64,000 nucleotides of DNA from Mycolicibacterium sp. CR10 (GTDB lineage Bacteria; Actinomycetota; Actinomycetes; Mycobacteriales; Mycobacteriaceae). A program made the translations under genes and the position numbers. The stretch spans positions 124,001 to 188,000 of the forward strand of contig NZ_STGE01000021.1 of NCBI RefSeq assembly GCF_005222675.1, given 5' to 3'. Position 1 is the first letter of the stretch. The number at the start of each line of letters is the position of its first letter. Below are positions 19,325 through 28,365 of this stretch, piece by piece. Under the pieces are notes generated by a model, which saw only the letters and a list, made by a program, of their open reading frames with translations, was not told the origin of the DNA and ran no database searches.

Positions 19325-20380
19325 ATGTCCGGGATCGTTGCGTGCCATACGGCTGGATCCGCAGTCGACTATCTGCTCATCGCATTGCGGCGGCTCGAGA
19401 ACCGGGGGTGCGACTCGGTGGGGGTGGCGTTGCAGACAGCCGACGGTGGCGTGTCGCGGCTGGGCACAATCGGGCGAATCGGAGCGCTCCAGCGCGCCAC
19501 CGCACTGCACACCGGGTCGCAGTTCGGCGGAGTTGGTATCGGACATACCCGACGGGCCCCGCACGGATCTATCAGCGTCACCGACGCACACCCACACACC
19601 GACTGCACTGGGCGGATAAGCCTGGTGCACAACGGGATGATCGAGAATGCCGACGATCTGCGGGAATCCCTGATCACGGCGGGACATCGGTTCGCTTCCG
19701 CCGTCGACAGCGAGATCATTTCCCATTTGATCGAGGATCAGCTGAAGTCTCGCGGGGATCTCCGCGAAGCCGTCCGGGCTGTCCTGCCCGCTCTCGAAGG
19801 GTCCTGGGCCTTCGCCGTGCTGCAGGCGGGATCGGGGCGGGTGGTCGTGGCCGCGTCGGGCTCCCCGATGCTTGTCGGGCCCACGGCAGCAGGCGATTTC
19901 GCGTCCAGCGACATCATCGCCGTCGCTGAGTGGGTCGACGAGTTCTACGCGCTCGAGGACGGCGACGTCGTAGAGCTCGCCCGAACCAGCAGGATCGGTG
20001 AGCGCGGCGGTGCCACGGCACCCATCGGACGCTGCGTGCGGGGCCGCCATGCCATGGAACTGAACGGTTGCATCGACTACTTGGCGAGAAGCCTCGATAA
20101 GCAGTGTGTGGCGACCGGGCGAGTTCCCGTACCGGGCGGAGGCGGCGTGAGCGATGCGGAACTGTGGCGTGATCTGGATCTGCCTCCTTTCCAACGACTA
20201 CGGATCGTGGGCTGTGGGCCGTCGCTGAACTCAGGTCCTGTCATCGGCGATCTGGCGCGCCGCCTAGGTGGGCTGTCGACGCGTCGCAGTGTCCGGACTT
20301 GGGCCGACATCGTGGAGGCCTACCGGCCGGGCGTGACGCTTCGCCGGCCGGAATTGAGACGGGGGACCGGACGAGGTTGA
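19325..20380 (+). CDS. Truncated GlmS-like protein lacking the catalytic Cys
   Basis: A 351-residue protein aligned by eye to glucosamine-6-phosphate synthase. The glutaminase half is clear: ALRRLENRGCDSVGVAL, GIGHTRRAPHG, DAHPHTDCTG, LVHNGMIENADDLRE. Active enzymes start MCGIVG, with Cys as nucleophile after Met removal; here the start reads MSGIVAC, so Ser replaces it. GHTRWATHG has become GHTRRAPHG. The C-terminal half ends soon after one sugar-isomerase-like segment (LRIVGCGPSLNSGPVIGDLA), about 250 residues short. It is probably not a glutamine-dependent enzyme. GTG 19316 is an alternative start. A sugar-sensing role is conjecture. Confidence 0.75.
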   Translation: MSGIVACHTAGSAVDYLLIALRRLENRGCDSVGVALQTADGGVSRLGTIGRIGALQRATALHTGSQFGGVGIGHTRRAPHGSISVTDAHPHTDCTGRISLVHNGMIENADDLRESLITAGHRFASAVDSEIISHLIEDQLKSRGDLREAVRAVLPALEGSWAFAVLQAGSGRVVVAASGSPMLVGPTAAGDFASSDIIAVAEWVDEFYALEDGDVVELARTSRIGERGGATAPIGRCVRGRHAMELNGCIDYLARSLDKQCVATGRVPVPGGGGVSDAELWRDLDLPPFQRLRIVGCGPSLNSGPVIGDLARRLGGLSTRRSVRTWADIVEAYRPGVTLRRPELRRGTGRG

Positions 20381-20382
20381 TC

Positions 20383-20420
20383 CCCGGCGGAGTCGGTCGC
20401 CCCTTCCCGACTCCGCCGGG
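20383..20420 (+). terminator. Hairpin terminator between GlmS-like gene and polysaccharide operon
   Basis: A perfect 14-bp inverted repeat CCCGGCGGAGTCGG (20383-20396) / CCGACTCCGCCGGG (20407-20420) with a 10-nt loop. No T-tract follows, as is common in mycobacteria. It separates the regulator/GlmS-like unit from the genes starting at 20547. Confidence 0.6.
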
Positions 20421-20546
20421 ATGCCTGGGCCGCCGATCAGAGAACGAAAAGAACGACCTAGCAACACCATCGAGAAGATCAGTCCCATCATTGCCGTTGG
20501 TCTCGAGCCTGTCAGACCGATGACCCGACTACGTAGGAGTACACCG

Positions 20547-21632
20547 ATGAGCACAACTTTCTCAGCACATATGAACTCGTTTCGGGTGGGTGTGGTCGGC
20601 TACGGATACTGGGGCTCCAAGCACGTCCGAGTGCTTGCCAGCCTTCCCGGTGTCGACGTCACGGTCATCGACAGTCGACCGGACAGGCTCCGTGAGGCCA
20701 TGACGGCCTTCCCCGCGGTTCGGGTGGCCACGAGTCTGAGCGACGTCGAGAAGACGCTGGACGCGGTCGTCATCGCCAGCCCCCCGTGCAGCCATGGCCC
20801 CATTGCGTTACAAGCACTACGGGCAGGTCTGCACACCCTTGTCGAGAAGCCGCTTGCGACGTCGGTCGCCGTCGCGGAGGCGATACTGGAGACCGCCGAC
20901 CAGAGCGGAGCCACGCTGATGGTGGGCCACACCTTTGAGTACAACGCGGCGGTATGGAAGCTCAAACAGATCGTTCAATCGGGCGAATTGGGCCGCATCC
21001 TCTACATCGACACCGCCCGTCTGAGTCTCGGTCGCTACCAGAACGATTGCAACGTCATATGGGATCTGGCTCCGCACGACATCTCGATCATCTCGTACCT
21101 GCTCGGCGAGTTTCCCGAAACCGTCTCAGCATGGGCGCAGCGCAACGTCGGTGATGTGCACGCCGACGTCGCGTATCTGAGGCTGGGCTTCCAGAAGTCA
21201 TCGGTGCCCGCCTTCGTCCATGTCAGTTGGCTCAGCCCACAGAAGGTTCGCCGGGTCACGATCGTGGGCGAACAGAAGATGGTGGTGTACAACGACCTCT
21301 CCGACAACGAACGCATCCGCATCTACGACGTCGGGGTGTTGCCCACGAAGATCCCCGAGGGGCCGGCACATTCGATGCCTGTCACGTATCGGACCGGTGA
21401 CATCACTTCGCCCTATGTGCAATTCGTCGAGCCGTTGCTCGTGCAGGACAAGCACTTCATCGACTGCGCGCGATCCGGCTGCGCACCTGACACCCCGGGG
21501 GAGAAGGGTCTGGGGGTCGTCAGGGTTCTGGCAGCCACGGACGCTGCTTCTGTTGTCGGTGTACCCGTCCACACCCAGCTCCCGGCGGAGGAGCCGATGG
21601 CAATCGGCGCACCCGAAGTCGTCGCCTCATGA
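20547..21632 (+). CDS. Gfo/Idh/MocA-family sugar-nucleotide oxidoreductase
   Basis: A 361-residue NAD(P)-dependent oxidoreductase. The Rossmann start is VGVVGYGYWGSKHVRVLASL, then VVIASPPCSHGPIALQAL and the family signature VEKPLAT, followed by LMVGHTFEYNAAV. ATG 20547 is chosen with TAGGAG upstream. Its stop overlaps the start of a DegT aminotransferase by 4 bp. Such pairs (as in WbpB/WbpE or WlbA/WlbC) oxidise a UDP-sugar at C3 and then transaminate it. Making a 3-amino sugar nucleotide for the polysaccharide is therefore a reasonable inference; the substrate is not shown. Confidence 0.85.
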   Translation: MSTTFSAHMNSFRVGVVGYGYWGSKHVRVLASLPGVDVTVIDSRPDRLREAMTAFPAVRVATSLSDVEKTLDAVVIASPPCSHGPIALQALRAGLHTLVEKPLATSVAVAEAILETADQSGATLMVGHTFEYNAAVWKLKQIVQSGELGRILYIDTARLSLGRYQNDCNVIWDLAPHDISIISYLLGEFPETVSAWAQRNVGDVHADVAYLRLGFQKSSVPAFVHVSWLSPQKVRRVTIVGEQKMVVYNDLSDNERIRIYDVGVLPTKIPEGPAHSMPVTYRTGDITSPYVQFVEPLLVQDKHFIDCARSGCAPDTPGEKGLGVVRVLAATDAASVVGVPVHTQLPAEEPMAIGAPEVVAS

Positions 21633-22738
21633 CCGAGGTACCGAATTCGGTGCCGTTCCTGGATCTTGCCTCGGTGAACGCAGTCCACCAGCACGAATAC
21701 GAGATCGCGTGGAAGACGGTGCTCCAGCACCAATGCTTTGTCGGGGGACCTGAAGTCGAGAAGTTCGAGGAAGGATTCGCGGCCTACTGCGATGCCACCT
21801 CGTGCGTCGGCGTCGCGAACGGCACAGACGCGTTGGAGTTGATCCTCACGGGATTGGGTATCGGACGGGGGGATGAGGTGATTGTCCCGGCCAACACGTT
21901 CATCGCCACCGCAGAAGCGGTGTGCGCGGTCGGTGCCCGGCCCCGGTTCGTGGATGTACTGCGCGACACGCTGCTGATCGACCCCGACGCCGTGGCCGCC
22001 GCGGTGACCCCGGACACGGCCGCCGTGATCGCAGTGCACCTCTTCGGTCAGATGGCCGACCTCGACGGGTTGACCGCCGTATGCCGGCGGCACGGACTGG
22101 CGTTGATCGAAGACGCTTCACAAGCACACGGGGCACGCCTGCATGGACGACGCGCCGGCAGCGTCGGCGTCGCGGCGGCCTTCAGCTTCTATCCGGGCAA
22201 GAACCTCGGCGCACTGGGCGACGGGGGGGCTGTGGTCACCGGGGATACCACCCTTGCCGATCGAATCAGGATGCGGGCCAATCACGGTCGGGCCGCGGTG
22301 AACCGACACCGCCATGATCAACGCGGCTGCAACAGCAGGCTCGACACTCTCCAAGCCGCGATGCTCATTCCGAAACTGGCCGAACTCGACAGCGCCAATC
22401 TCGCACGCCGGCGGGCCATGGAGCGCTATCGTCGCCAACTTCCGTGCTGGTGCCAGCCGTTGGCGGTTGCTCCGATGGCCGAATCGGTGCACCACCTCGC
22501 GGTGGTGTGGACGCCGGATCGTGATGCCGTGATCGAGAAGCTGGACGGCGCTGGAATCGGGTGGGGAGTGCATTACCCGATTCCGTGTCACGTTCAGCCG
22601 GCGTACCGCGACTTCACCGAGTTCCTGCCGGTGGCCGAGATTGCAGCGAAACACATTTTGTCCCTGCCGATGTACCCGACGATCACCGACGCACAGGTCG
22701 ACCGTGTCTGTGACGTGCTGTGCGAGTTGGCGTCGTGA
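21629..22738 (+). CDS. DegT/DnrJ/EryC1-family sugar aminotransferase
   Basis: A 369-residue PLP enzyme. It has VGVANGTDALELILTGLGIG, ANTFIATAEAVCAVGARPRF, DASQAHGA and FSFYPGKNLGALGDGG, where the Lys forms the PLP aldimine; the C-terminus includes HYPIPCHVQPAYRD. It transfers an amino group, normally from glutamate, to a keto sugar nucleotide. Coupled by 4 bp to the MocA-family gene before it and by a GTGA overlap to the Wzz-like gene after it. Cytoplasmic. The UDP-sugar 6-dehydrogenase further down could provide its uronate precursor. Confidence 0.9.
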   Translation: MTEVPNSVPFLDLASVNAVHQHEYEIAWKTVLQHQCFVGGPEVEKFEEGFAAYCDATSCVGVANGTDALELILTGLGIGRGDEVIVPANTFIATAEAVCAVGARPRFVDVLRDTLLIDPDAVAAAVTPDTAAVIAVHLFGQMADLDGLTAVCRRHGLALIEDASQAHGARLHGRRAGSVGVAAAFSFYPGKNLGALGDGGAVVTGDTTLADRIRMRANHGRAAVNRHRHDQRGCNSRLDTLQAAMLIPKLAELDSANLARRRAMERYRRQLPCWCQPLAVAPMAESVHHLAVVWTPDRDAVIEKLDGAGIGWGVHYPIPCHVQPAYRDFTEFLPVAEIAAKHILSLPMYPTITDAQVDRVCDVLCELAS

Positions 22739-23649
22739 ACGACACGTTCGAGGAGGCCGACGAGAGTGGTCTCGGCGCAGGGGGTATCGGGGTCGCGGAA
22801 CTACCGCGCGTCGACGCCGACACCGAAACGACGCCACCCGGCGAGGAGGTCGCACCTTCCGACAGCGCGGGCGTGGACGTGGACGCAGACGTGGAGGACG
22901 ATGTCGACCGGCAGGTTGACCGAACCGTGGGGGAGAGCAGCGTCAGACTCGTTGCGATCGCTGTCGTGATCGTGCTGGTCGGCGCGGCCGCGGGATTGAT
23001 CGGATCGCTCTTCATCCCCAAGGAATACGCGGCGCGTGCGGAGATCACGTACCACCTGATGGAGTCCCAACCGAATGAACTCCTCCGCGAAGACCGCAGG
23101 CTGACGACCCAACTGGTCCTGCTCGGCAGCCGAGTCGTCCTCGCCGCGGTCGCCGACAAGCACGCCATGGCGCCCGAAGATCTGGTCGACAACGTCTCCG
23201 CCGAAGTCGTCGACAACAGCGAGATCATTCAGGTGGAGGTACGCGCCGGCAGCCCGGACACAGCCCGAACGCTGCTGACGGACGTGGTCGGTCAGTACCT
23301 GGCGCTGGCGAACAACGGCTGGAACAACCCGGTTCGCGAATACTTGGAGTTCCAGCTCGCTGAGGTTCAGACACGGAGGCGGGCACCCGATCTGCCACCT
23401 GCGGTGAGCCTGGACCTGGCTCGACGCGAGGCGGTCATCACCAGCCTCACCGAACCCTTTCGGCGTAATACCGCCGGTGGCCCGCAGCCCGAATTGCAGC
23501 CGCCGGCGAGGCTACTGACCAAGCCGTATGCGGTGCTCGATCCGGTGAGCCCGAAGCCGCTGATCGCAACGGGAGCGGGCGCGGCAGCAGCGTCGATCGT
23601 GGCCGCACTGATCGTTCTGCTCATCGCCCGCCGCCGGTCGCGGTTGTGA
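22735..23649 (+). CDS. Wzz-like polysaccharide chain-length/co-polymerase protein
   Basis: A 304-residue membrane protein. An acidic cytoplasmic N-terminus of about 65 residues is followed by a membrane segment near residues 70-93, an extracytoplasmic region (EYAARAEITYHL, VEVRAGSPDTARTLLTDVVG) and a second membrane segment near 273-295 ending in RRRSRL. Two membrane segments around an alpha/beta domain is the Wzz/chain-length-determinant layout. No tyrosine-kinase domain is fused and none is adjacent. The GTG start overlaps the aminotransferase stop. Likely sets polymer length together with the Wzy-like protein. Confidence 0.75.
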   Translation: MNDTFEEADESGLGAGGIGVAELPRVDADTETTPPGEEVAPSDSAGVDVDADVEDDVDRQVDRTVGESSVRLVAIAVVIVLVGAAAGLIGSLFIPKEYAARAEITYHLMESQPNELLREDRRLTTQLVLLGSRVVLAAVADKHAMAPEDLVDNVSAEVVDNSEIIQVEVRAGSPDTARTLLTDVVGQYLALANNGWNNPVREYLEFQLAEVQTRRRAPDLPPAVSLDLARREAVITSLTEPFRRNTAGGPQPELQPPARLLTKPYAVLDPVSPKPLIATGAGAAAASIVAALIVLLIARRRSRL

Positions 23650-23655
23650 ACTGAG

Positions 23656-25254
23656 ATGCGTGGCGTGCGGACGGGTATCGGCCAATCCCCGCAGGTGCGG
23701 GGCTCGGCCACGGTGGGCGCCTGGACATTGGTCAGTCGGATCACCGGTGCCGGTCGTGTCATCGTCATCGGCGCTGTGCTAGGTCCCACGTACTTCGCCA
23801 ACACCTTTGTCGCGACCAACTCTGTCCCCAACCTCATCTACATCTCCATCCTCGGCAGCGTCCTCGGCCCTGTAGTGGTCCCGGCGATCGTGCGGACCAC
23901 AACCGAAGCCGGGACACGCGGTGCCACTGAGCTTCTCGGCCGACTGGCAGGATTTCTGCTGTTGGTCATGGGTCTTGCGTCAGTGGCGTTACTCGTCGGC
24001 TCGCCGTTGATCGCCCGACTGCTCACCGTCGGCATCGCTGATGACTCGGCCCGCCAACGGGGTGAGTACATCGCCCTCGTGATGCTCCTGTTTGTGGCAC
24101 CACAGGTGCTCCTCTACATCATCGCGGCTCTCGGCGCAGCTGCTCAACAGGCCAAAGGTCGCTTCGCGCTGGCCGCGGCCGCGCCGGCAGTGGAGAACAT
24201 CGGTGTGATGGTGACCGTCGCGGTCGGCGTCACGCTGTATCCACCAGGCGTTGAAATAGATCACGTGGCAGTCGGTTTCGCCATCCTGCTCTGTATCGGC
24301 AGCACCCTGTCGGTCGCGCTGCACATGGCGCTGCAACTGTTCGGGGCTGCCAGGGCAGGGCTGCCGATACGGCCACGCTGGTGGCGCCGTTCCGATCCGC
24401 TCACCGGTGAGATCACTGCGCGAATGCGACGGTCGTTGGTCATCGCAGCGTGCCCCGAGGCCACGCACTTCACCTTGATCGCCGCGGCCGCCACGGTGGC
24501 AGGTGGAGTCCTGATTCTTCAGATCGCTCTCGCCGTCTACGCGACGCTTGTCGCGCTCGGGGCGCGGTCGGTGGCGACGGCGATGCTTCCGGGACTGTCA
24601 CGGGCGGCGCACGAGAATCACCAAAAGGTGTTCGGCGACAGCGTGCGTCAGTCAATCGCCTACACGTTGATCATCAGCGTGCCCGCGCTCCTTCTGGTGG
24701 GCTGCTTCGCCTCGCCGATCGCCGATATCCTCGCCAACGGCGAACTTCGCGTCGGAGACCTGATCGGGGCGCTCGCCGCCTGCATCGCTGTCCTGGCCGT
24801 CGCGCAGGTCGCAGCAGGGCTGTATGAGGTCGGTAGACAGACCCTATTCGCTCGCCTCGACATCAGAGGCCCCCGCGCGGCCGCGCTGTTGGGATTCGGT
24901 GTCACCCTCACCTCGGTCGTGTTCGCATTGCTGTCGTTCGAGGGCACTGATCTGCTGGTCGGTCTGGCGGTAGCCGTGCTGGCCGGCGACGTCGTCGCGG
25001 CGACAACGGTCGGTTGTCTGCTGCGGCGAGCCTTGCGCCCAGGGATCCTCATCGATCGCCGGCTGCTCGGTGCTGCGGCGCGATCATCAATCGCGATCCT
25101 TCCCGTGGTCGCAGCCGGCGGGGTTCTCCTGGGAATGGACCACTTTGGCCGCTGGGGGGCCCTCGTCATCGTCGGGCTCATCTCCGCGCTTGCCTTAAGT
25201 GTGTACGGCACGGTGTTACACGCATACACCCGTTGCCCCGAGGCGGCTCGATGA
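23656..25254 (+). CDS. MurJ/Wzx-like lipid-linked oligosaccharide flippase
   Basis: A 532-residue polytopic protein with about 13-14 hydrophobic segments, of the MOP/MviN superfamily. The N-terminal VGAWTLVSRITGAGRVIVIG and YFANTFVATNSVPNLIYISI resemble MurJ, where the segment reads similarly around a conserved Asn-Pro-Asn region. In this cluster it is expected to flip the lipid-linked repeat unit across the membrane. Essential MurJ is normally encoded elsewhere in mycobacteria, so this is probably a dedicated copy. Its stop overlaps the next gene by 4 bp (ATGA). Confidence 0.82.
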   Translation: MRGVRTGIGQSPQVRGSATVGAWTLVSRITGAGRVIVIGAVLGPTYFANTFVATNSVPNLIYISILGSVLGPVVVPAIVRTTTEAGTRGATELLGRLAGFLLLVMGLASVALLVGSPLIARLLTVGIADDSARQRGEYIALVMLLFVAPQVLLYIIAALGAAAQQAKGRFALAAAAPAVENIGVMVTVAVGVTLYPPGVEIDHVAVGFAILLCIGSTLSVALHMALQLFGAARAGLPIRPRWWRRSDPLTGEITARMRRSLVIAACPEATHFTLIAAAATVAGGVLILQIALAVYATLVALGARSVATAMLPGLSRAAHENHQKVFGDSVRQSIAYTLIISVPALLLVGCFASPIADILANGELRVGDLIGALAACIAVLAVAQVAAGLYEVGRQTLFARLDIRGPRAAALLGFGVTLTSVVFALLSFEGTDLLVGLAVAVLAGDVVAATTVGCLLRRALRPGILIDRRLLGAAARSSIAILPVVAAGGVLLGMDHFGRWGALVIVGLISALALSVYGTVLHAYTRCPEAAR

Positions 25255-26657
25255 TCGCCGAATCGCTTGACCGCACAGTTCGCGACTCCAGGCTTCCCGC
25301 CGTTCTGAGCGCGGCCGCCGCGGCGGCGACGGCCGCCGGCCTGCTCGCCGCCGCCGTGGGACCCCTCGTCGTCATGATCGTGGGTGCGCTCGGGCTGTGC
25401 GCGCTCGTCGCCTGGCGGCCGGTACTCGCGACCTATCTGTATCTGGCCACGCTCCCCTTCATCGCGGGCATCGAACGCGGCACGCTGTTGCCGCTCGTAC
25501 GACCGAACGAGGCGTTGCTGGTCGTGCTCACGGCGGGAGTCCTGGCAGGGGGTTACCTCCGCATCGTGCGCGGCGCAGTTCCACAGGTTCGCTTCCGTCC
25601 ATTGGATATTCCGCTCGCACTGTTCGTCCTCCTCGGTACGGCATGGCCGATCATCATGATGTTGGTGCGAGGTGTCCTGCCGGCAGGGCCGGACATCATG
25701 GCGACGCTTCCGCTTTGCAAGCTGGCGGCGCTCCTTCTGCTGGTACGCCTCACGGTCTGTACGCAGACACAAGTGCTCTGGTGCATTCGGCTGATCGTCG
25801 GAGGGGCCGTCGGGATCGCTGTGATCGCGGTGCTCCAGACGTTGAGCTTCGCGCCGGTGCTGGCGCTTCTCCGCGTGATCGATCCCGAGGCCGGGTACAT
25901 GAATCAGCGTGGCTGGGCGACTCTGGCCAGCCCGATCGCCACCGGAGATTACATCCTGATAGGAGTGACGCTGCTCGTCACGGCGGCCGTTCGCGGGCTG
26001 GTCGGCCGCTACACCAAGATCGTCGCGGGCTTCGTCCTCGTGACGGGTCTGCTTGCCGCTGGGCAGTTCTCGACATGGCTGGGTGCCCTGCTCATCGGCG
26101 GGCTGATCTGCTGGCGTGAACCCCGTGCCAAACAGGCGGCGCTTCGCCTGGTGCCGATGATCGCGGTGGCGACGTTGGTAGGTTCGCCCGCGCTCCGGGG
26201 TAGGCTCGGCGACTTCTCCGGAGGTACCTCACCGCGTAGTTGGCAGATGCGATGGGACAACCTGACCTACCTCTACTTCCCGGATCTGTTCGGTCACGGT
26301 GGATTCCTGCTGGGTGTGTCGCCGAGTTCGGCGGTCGTACCACCGGACACCTGGCGTGACATCGTCTGGCTCGAGTCGGGATATCTGCAGCTGCTCTGGG
26401 TCGGTGGCATACCACTGCTTGTCGCATTCGGCGTGCTCACCGTCGCCCTTGCGAAGTTCACCAATCGGCTCAGTCCACGTTCCGACGGCATCGGCGCTTG
26501 TGCGTCGGCGCTGTTCATTGCGTGGTGGATGATCGCGGTGCTGCTCGTCCTGGACCCACATCTGTTCCTGCGCGGGTCCGGCGATCTGTTCTTCACGTTG
26601 ATCGGAATCGTCACTGGCAGAGCGCTTGACGGAGGGAACGACAATGAAGACGTTTGA
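25251..26657 (+). CDS. Wzy/O-antigen ligase-like membrane polymerase
   Basis: A 468-residue polytopic membrane protein with about 10-12 hydrophobic segments. It has a large extracytoplasmic loop between about 320 and 390 (DFSGGTSPRSWQMRWDNLTY onward), the layout of the Wzy/WaaL family. The Arg residues in that loop fit the substrate-binding role known there. It would polymerise flipped repeat units. ATG 25251 is in the ATGA overlap with the flippase; the same frame is open further upstream but inside the flippase gene. The end overlaps the next start. Confidence 0.8.
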   Translation: MIAESLDRTVRDSRLPAVLSAAAAAATAAGLLAAAVGPLVVMIVGALGLCALVAWRPVLATYLYLATLPFIAGIERGTLLPLVRPNEALLVVLTAGVLAGGYLRIVRGAVPQVRFRPLDIPLALFVLLGTAWPIIMMLVRGVLPAGPDIMATLPLCKLAALLLLVRLTVCTQTQVLWCIRLIVGGAVGIAVIAVLQTLSFAPVLALLRVIDPEAGYMNQRGWATLASPIATGDYILIGVTLLVTAAVRGLVGRYTKIVAGFVLVTGLLAAGQFSTWLGALLIGGLICWREPRAKQAALRLVPMIAVATLVGSPALRGRLGDFSGGTSPRSWQMRWDNLTYLYFPDLFGHGGFLLGVSPSSAVVPPDTWRDIVWLESGYLQLLWVGGIPLLVAFGVLTVALAKFTNRLSPRSDGIGACASALFIAWWMIAVLLVLDPHLFLRGSGDLFFTLIGIVTGRALDGGNDNEDV

Positions 26658-27291
26658 CGGCCATGGATCTGTGTCCGTTCGGCTGGCGCGCCGCAGCTTC
26701 GACATCATCGTCGCGGGCACCGCTCTGCTGCTCCTCGCGCCGGTGATGGCGCTCATCGCGCTGGCCATCAAGGTGACCAGTAGGGGGCCGGCACTCTTCA
26801 CGCAGTGCCGCGTCGGGCTCGATCGAGAACCGTTCTGGTTCTACAAGTTCCGGACAATGCGAGTAGGCACCGACGACGCCGCCCACCGTGATCTGATCGC
26901 GCGTGAGGTTCGTGGTGAAGATACCTGCCGCGCCGGGAGCTGCAAGCTGGACAGTGACGGCCGCGTGACCCCTGTCGGCGCGATGCTGCGCCGGACCAGT
27001 CTCGATGAACTCCCGCAACTGTTCAACGTATTGCGCGGCAACATGACCATTGTCGGACCCAGGCCCTGTCTCGAATGGGAAGCCGAGATGTTCCCTCGAG
27101 ACTACGATCAGCGCTTCGCTGTCCGTCCGGGCGTGACGGGGCTGTGGCAGGTGAGTGGCCGCAGCACGCTCAACACCCTTGACATGTTGAGGCTCGACGT
27201 CGACTACGCCCGGCGACAGACATGGCGGGTGGACGCCGCGATCCTCGCACGAACGGTCCCGGTTCTGCTGCGCGGGGATGGAGCCCGATGA
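26644..27291 (+). CDS. Priming sugar-phosphate transferase (polyprenyl-phosphate GT)
   Basis: A 215-residue small monotopic phosphoglycosyl transferase of the bacterial sugar transferase family. One membrane segment lies at about residues 18-42. The conserved core follows: GPALFTQCRVGLDREPFWFY, FRTMRVGTDD, LRRTSLDELPQLFNVLRGNM, VGPRP and RPGVTGLWQVSGRS. It moves a sugar phosphate from a UDP-sugar to decaprenyl phosphate to start each repeat unit. It lacks the N-terminal multi-pass and CoA-binding parts of WbaP-like enzymes. ATG 26644 follows GGAGGG and lies inside the preceding gene; it overlaps the next gene by 4 bp. Confidence 0.9.
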   Translation: MKTFDGHGSVSVRLARRSFDIIVAGTALLLLAPVMALIALAIKVTSRGPALFTQCRVGLDREPFWFYKFRTMRVGTDDAAHRDLIAREVRGEDTCRAGSCKLDSDGRVTPVGAMLRRTSLDELPQLFNVLRGNMTIVGPRPCLEWEAEMFPRDYDQRFAVRPGVTGLWQVSGRSTLNTLDMLRLDVDYARRQTWRVDAAILARTVPVLLRGDGAR

Positions 27292-28349
27292 ACGCGACCC
27301 TTCCGGCCAGTCCCACGGTGGTGCTCGCCGACCCTCGTCACGATCCGCGTTGGCGGCAACTCGTATCCGGTTCTAGCGGAAGCCTTTTCACGTCACCACC
27401 CTGGATCAGTTCGATCTGCGACACGTATGGATTCACTCCACAGGCGAGAATCGTCGTCGACACGTCCGGGCGCCCGACGGACGGCTTCGCGTGGGTCCCG
27501 ATCAGCGACATCCGCGGCGACCGGTTGGTCAGCCTGCCGTTCTCCGACAGGGCAGAACCAGTGGTCAGCGACGCAACGGCATGGCGGTCGCTGGTGGGCG
27601 ATGCGATGTCCGGTGATACCCCGCTCAGCATCCGCTGCCTGGACGACTCTGAGCCGGCGACAGATGTGAGGTTCATCCCGACGGGGCAAGCAGCCTGGCA
27701 TTGCACGCCATTAGGCCTACCGCCGGCGGAGCTGTACCGATCGCTCAGTTCCGCCGCCCGCCGTAACATCGCGACGGCGGGCCGTAATCAGGTCGTGGTC
27801 AAAGCGATTGACGGTATCGAGGGCGTCCGCATCTACCATCGCCTTCACGTGAGATTGCGGAAGTACAAGTACCGCCTGCTGGCGCAGCCCCTGACGCTGT
27901 TCGAGCGGATCTGGGAGGAGTTCTCCGCGCACGACGGGATCGTCACCTTTATCGCGTATGCCGATGAGGAGCCGGTCGCGGGTTCTGTCTACCTCGCGTG
28001 GAACGACACGCTGTACTACAAGTTCGGTGCGTCACTGGCGTCCGCGCTGTCGATGCGGCCCAACGACGCAGTGGCCTGGACTGCGCTTCGCTGGGCATCC
28101 GAGCGGAGATTTCGTTACCTGGACTGGGGTCTGAGCGACCTCGACCAACCCGGGCTCGTCGCCTACAAGCGCAAATGGGCCAGTGACGAACGCCGAATCG
28201 TGACGTTGTGCTCGATGAGTCCGAAGCCCCGCAGCGGCCACGACACCGGACGCGTCTTGGGTGAATTGACTCGCCTGCTCACCGACGACGCGGTGCCCGA
28301 TGCGATCACCGAGCGGGCCGGATCGATTCTCTACCGCTACTTCGCCTGA
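27288..28349 (+). CDS. FemAB/GNAT-like acyltransferase (copy 1)
   Basis: A 353-residue protein. The N-terminal SGSLFTSPPWISSICDTYGF and C-terminal PVAGSVYLAWNDTLYYKFGA, DWGLSDLDQPGLVAYKRKWA and YRYFA are typical of the FemAB-like half-GNAT family (Acetyltransf_6). Relatives often sit in exopolysaccharide clusters, and true Fem enzymes add amino acids from aminoacyl-tRNA. Here it probably acylates or aminoacylates a sugar of the repeat unit; donor and acceptor are unknown. The start overlaps the priming transferase stop by 4 bp. A non-identical family member is encoded next. Confidence 0.78.
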   Translation: MNATLPASPTVVLADPRHDPRWRQLVSGSSGSLFTSPPWISSICDTYGFTPQARIVVDTSGRPTDGFAWVPISDIRGDRLVSLPFSDRAEPVVSDATAWRSLVGDAMSGDTPLSIRCLDDSEPATDVRFIPTGQAAWHCTPLGLPPAELYRSLSSAARRNIATAGRNQVVVKAIDGIEGVRIYHRLHVRLRKYKYRLLAQPLTLFERIWEEFSAHDGIVTFIAYADEEPVAGSVYLAWNDTLYYKFGASLASALSMRPNDAVAWTALRWASERRFRYLDWGLSDLDQPGLVAYKRKWASDERRIVTLCSMSPKPRSGHDTGRVLGELTRLLTDDAVPDAITERAGSILYRYFA

Positions 28350-28365
28350 TGGAAGGGGACCGAGC

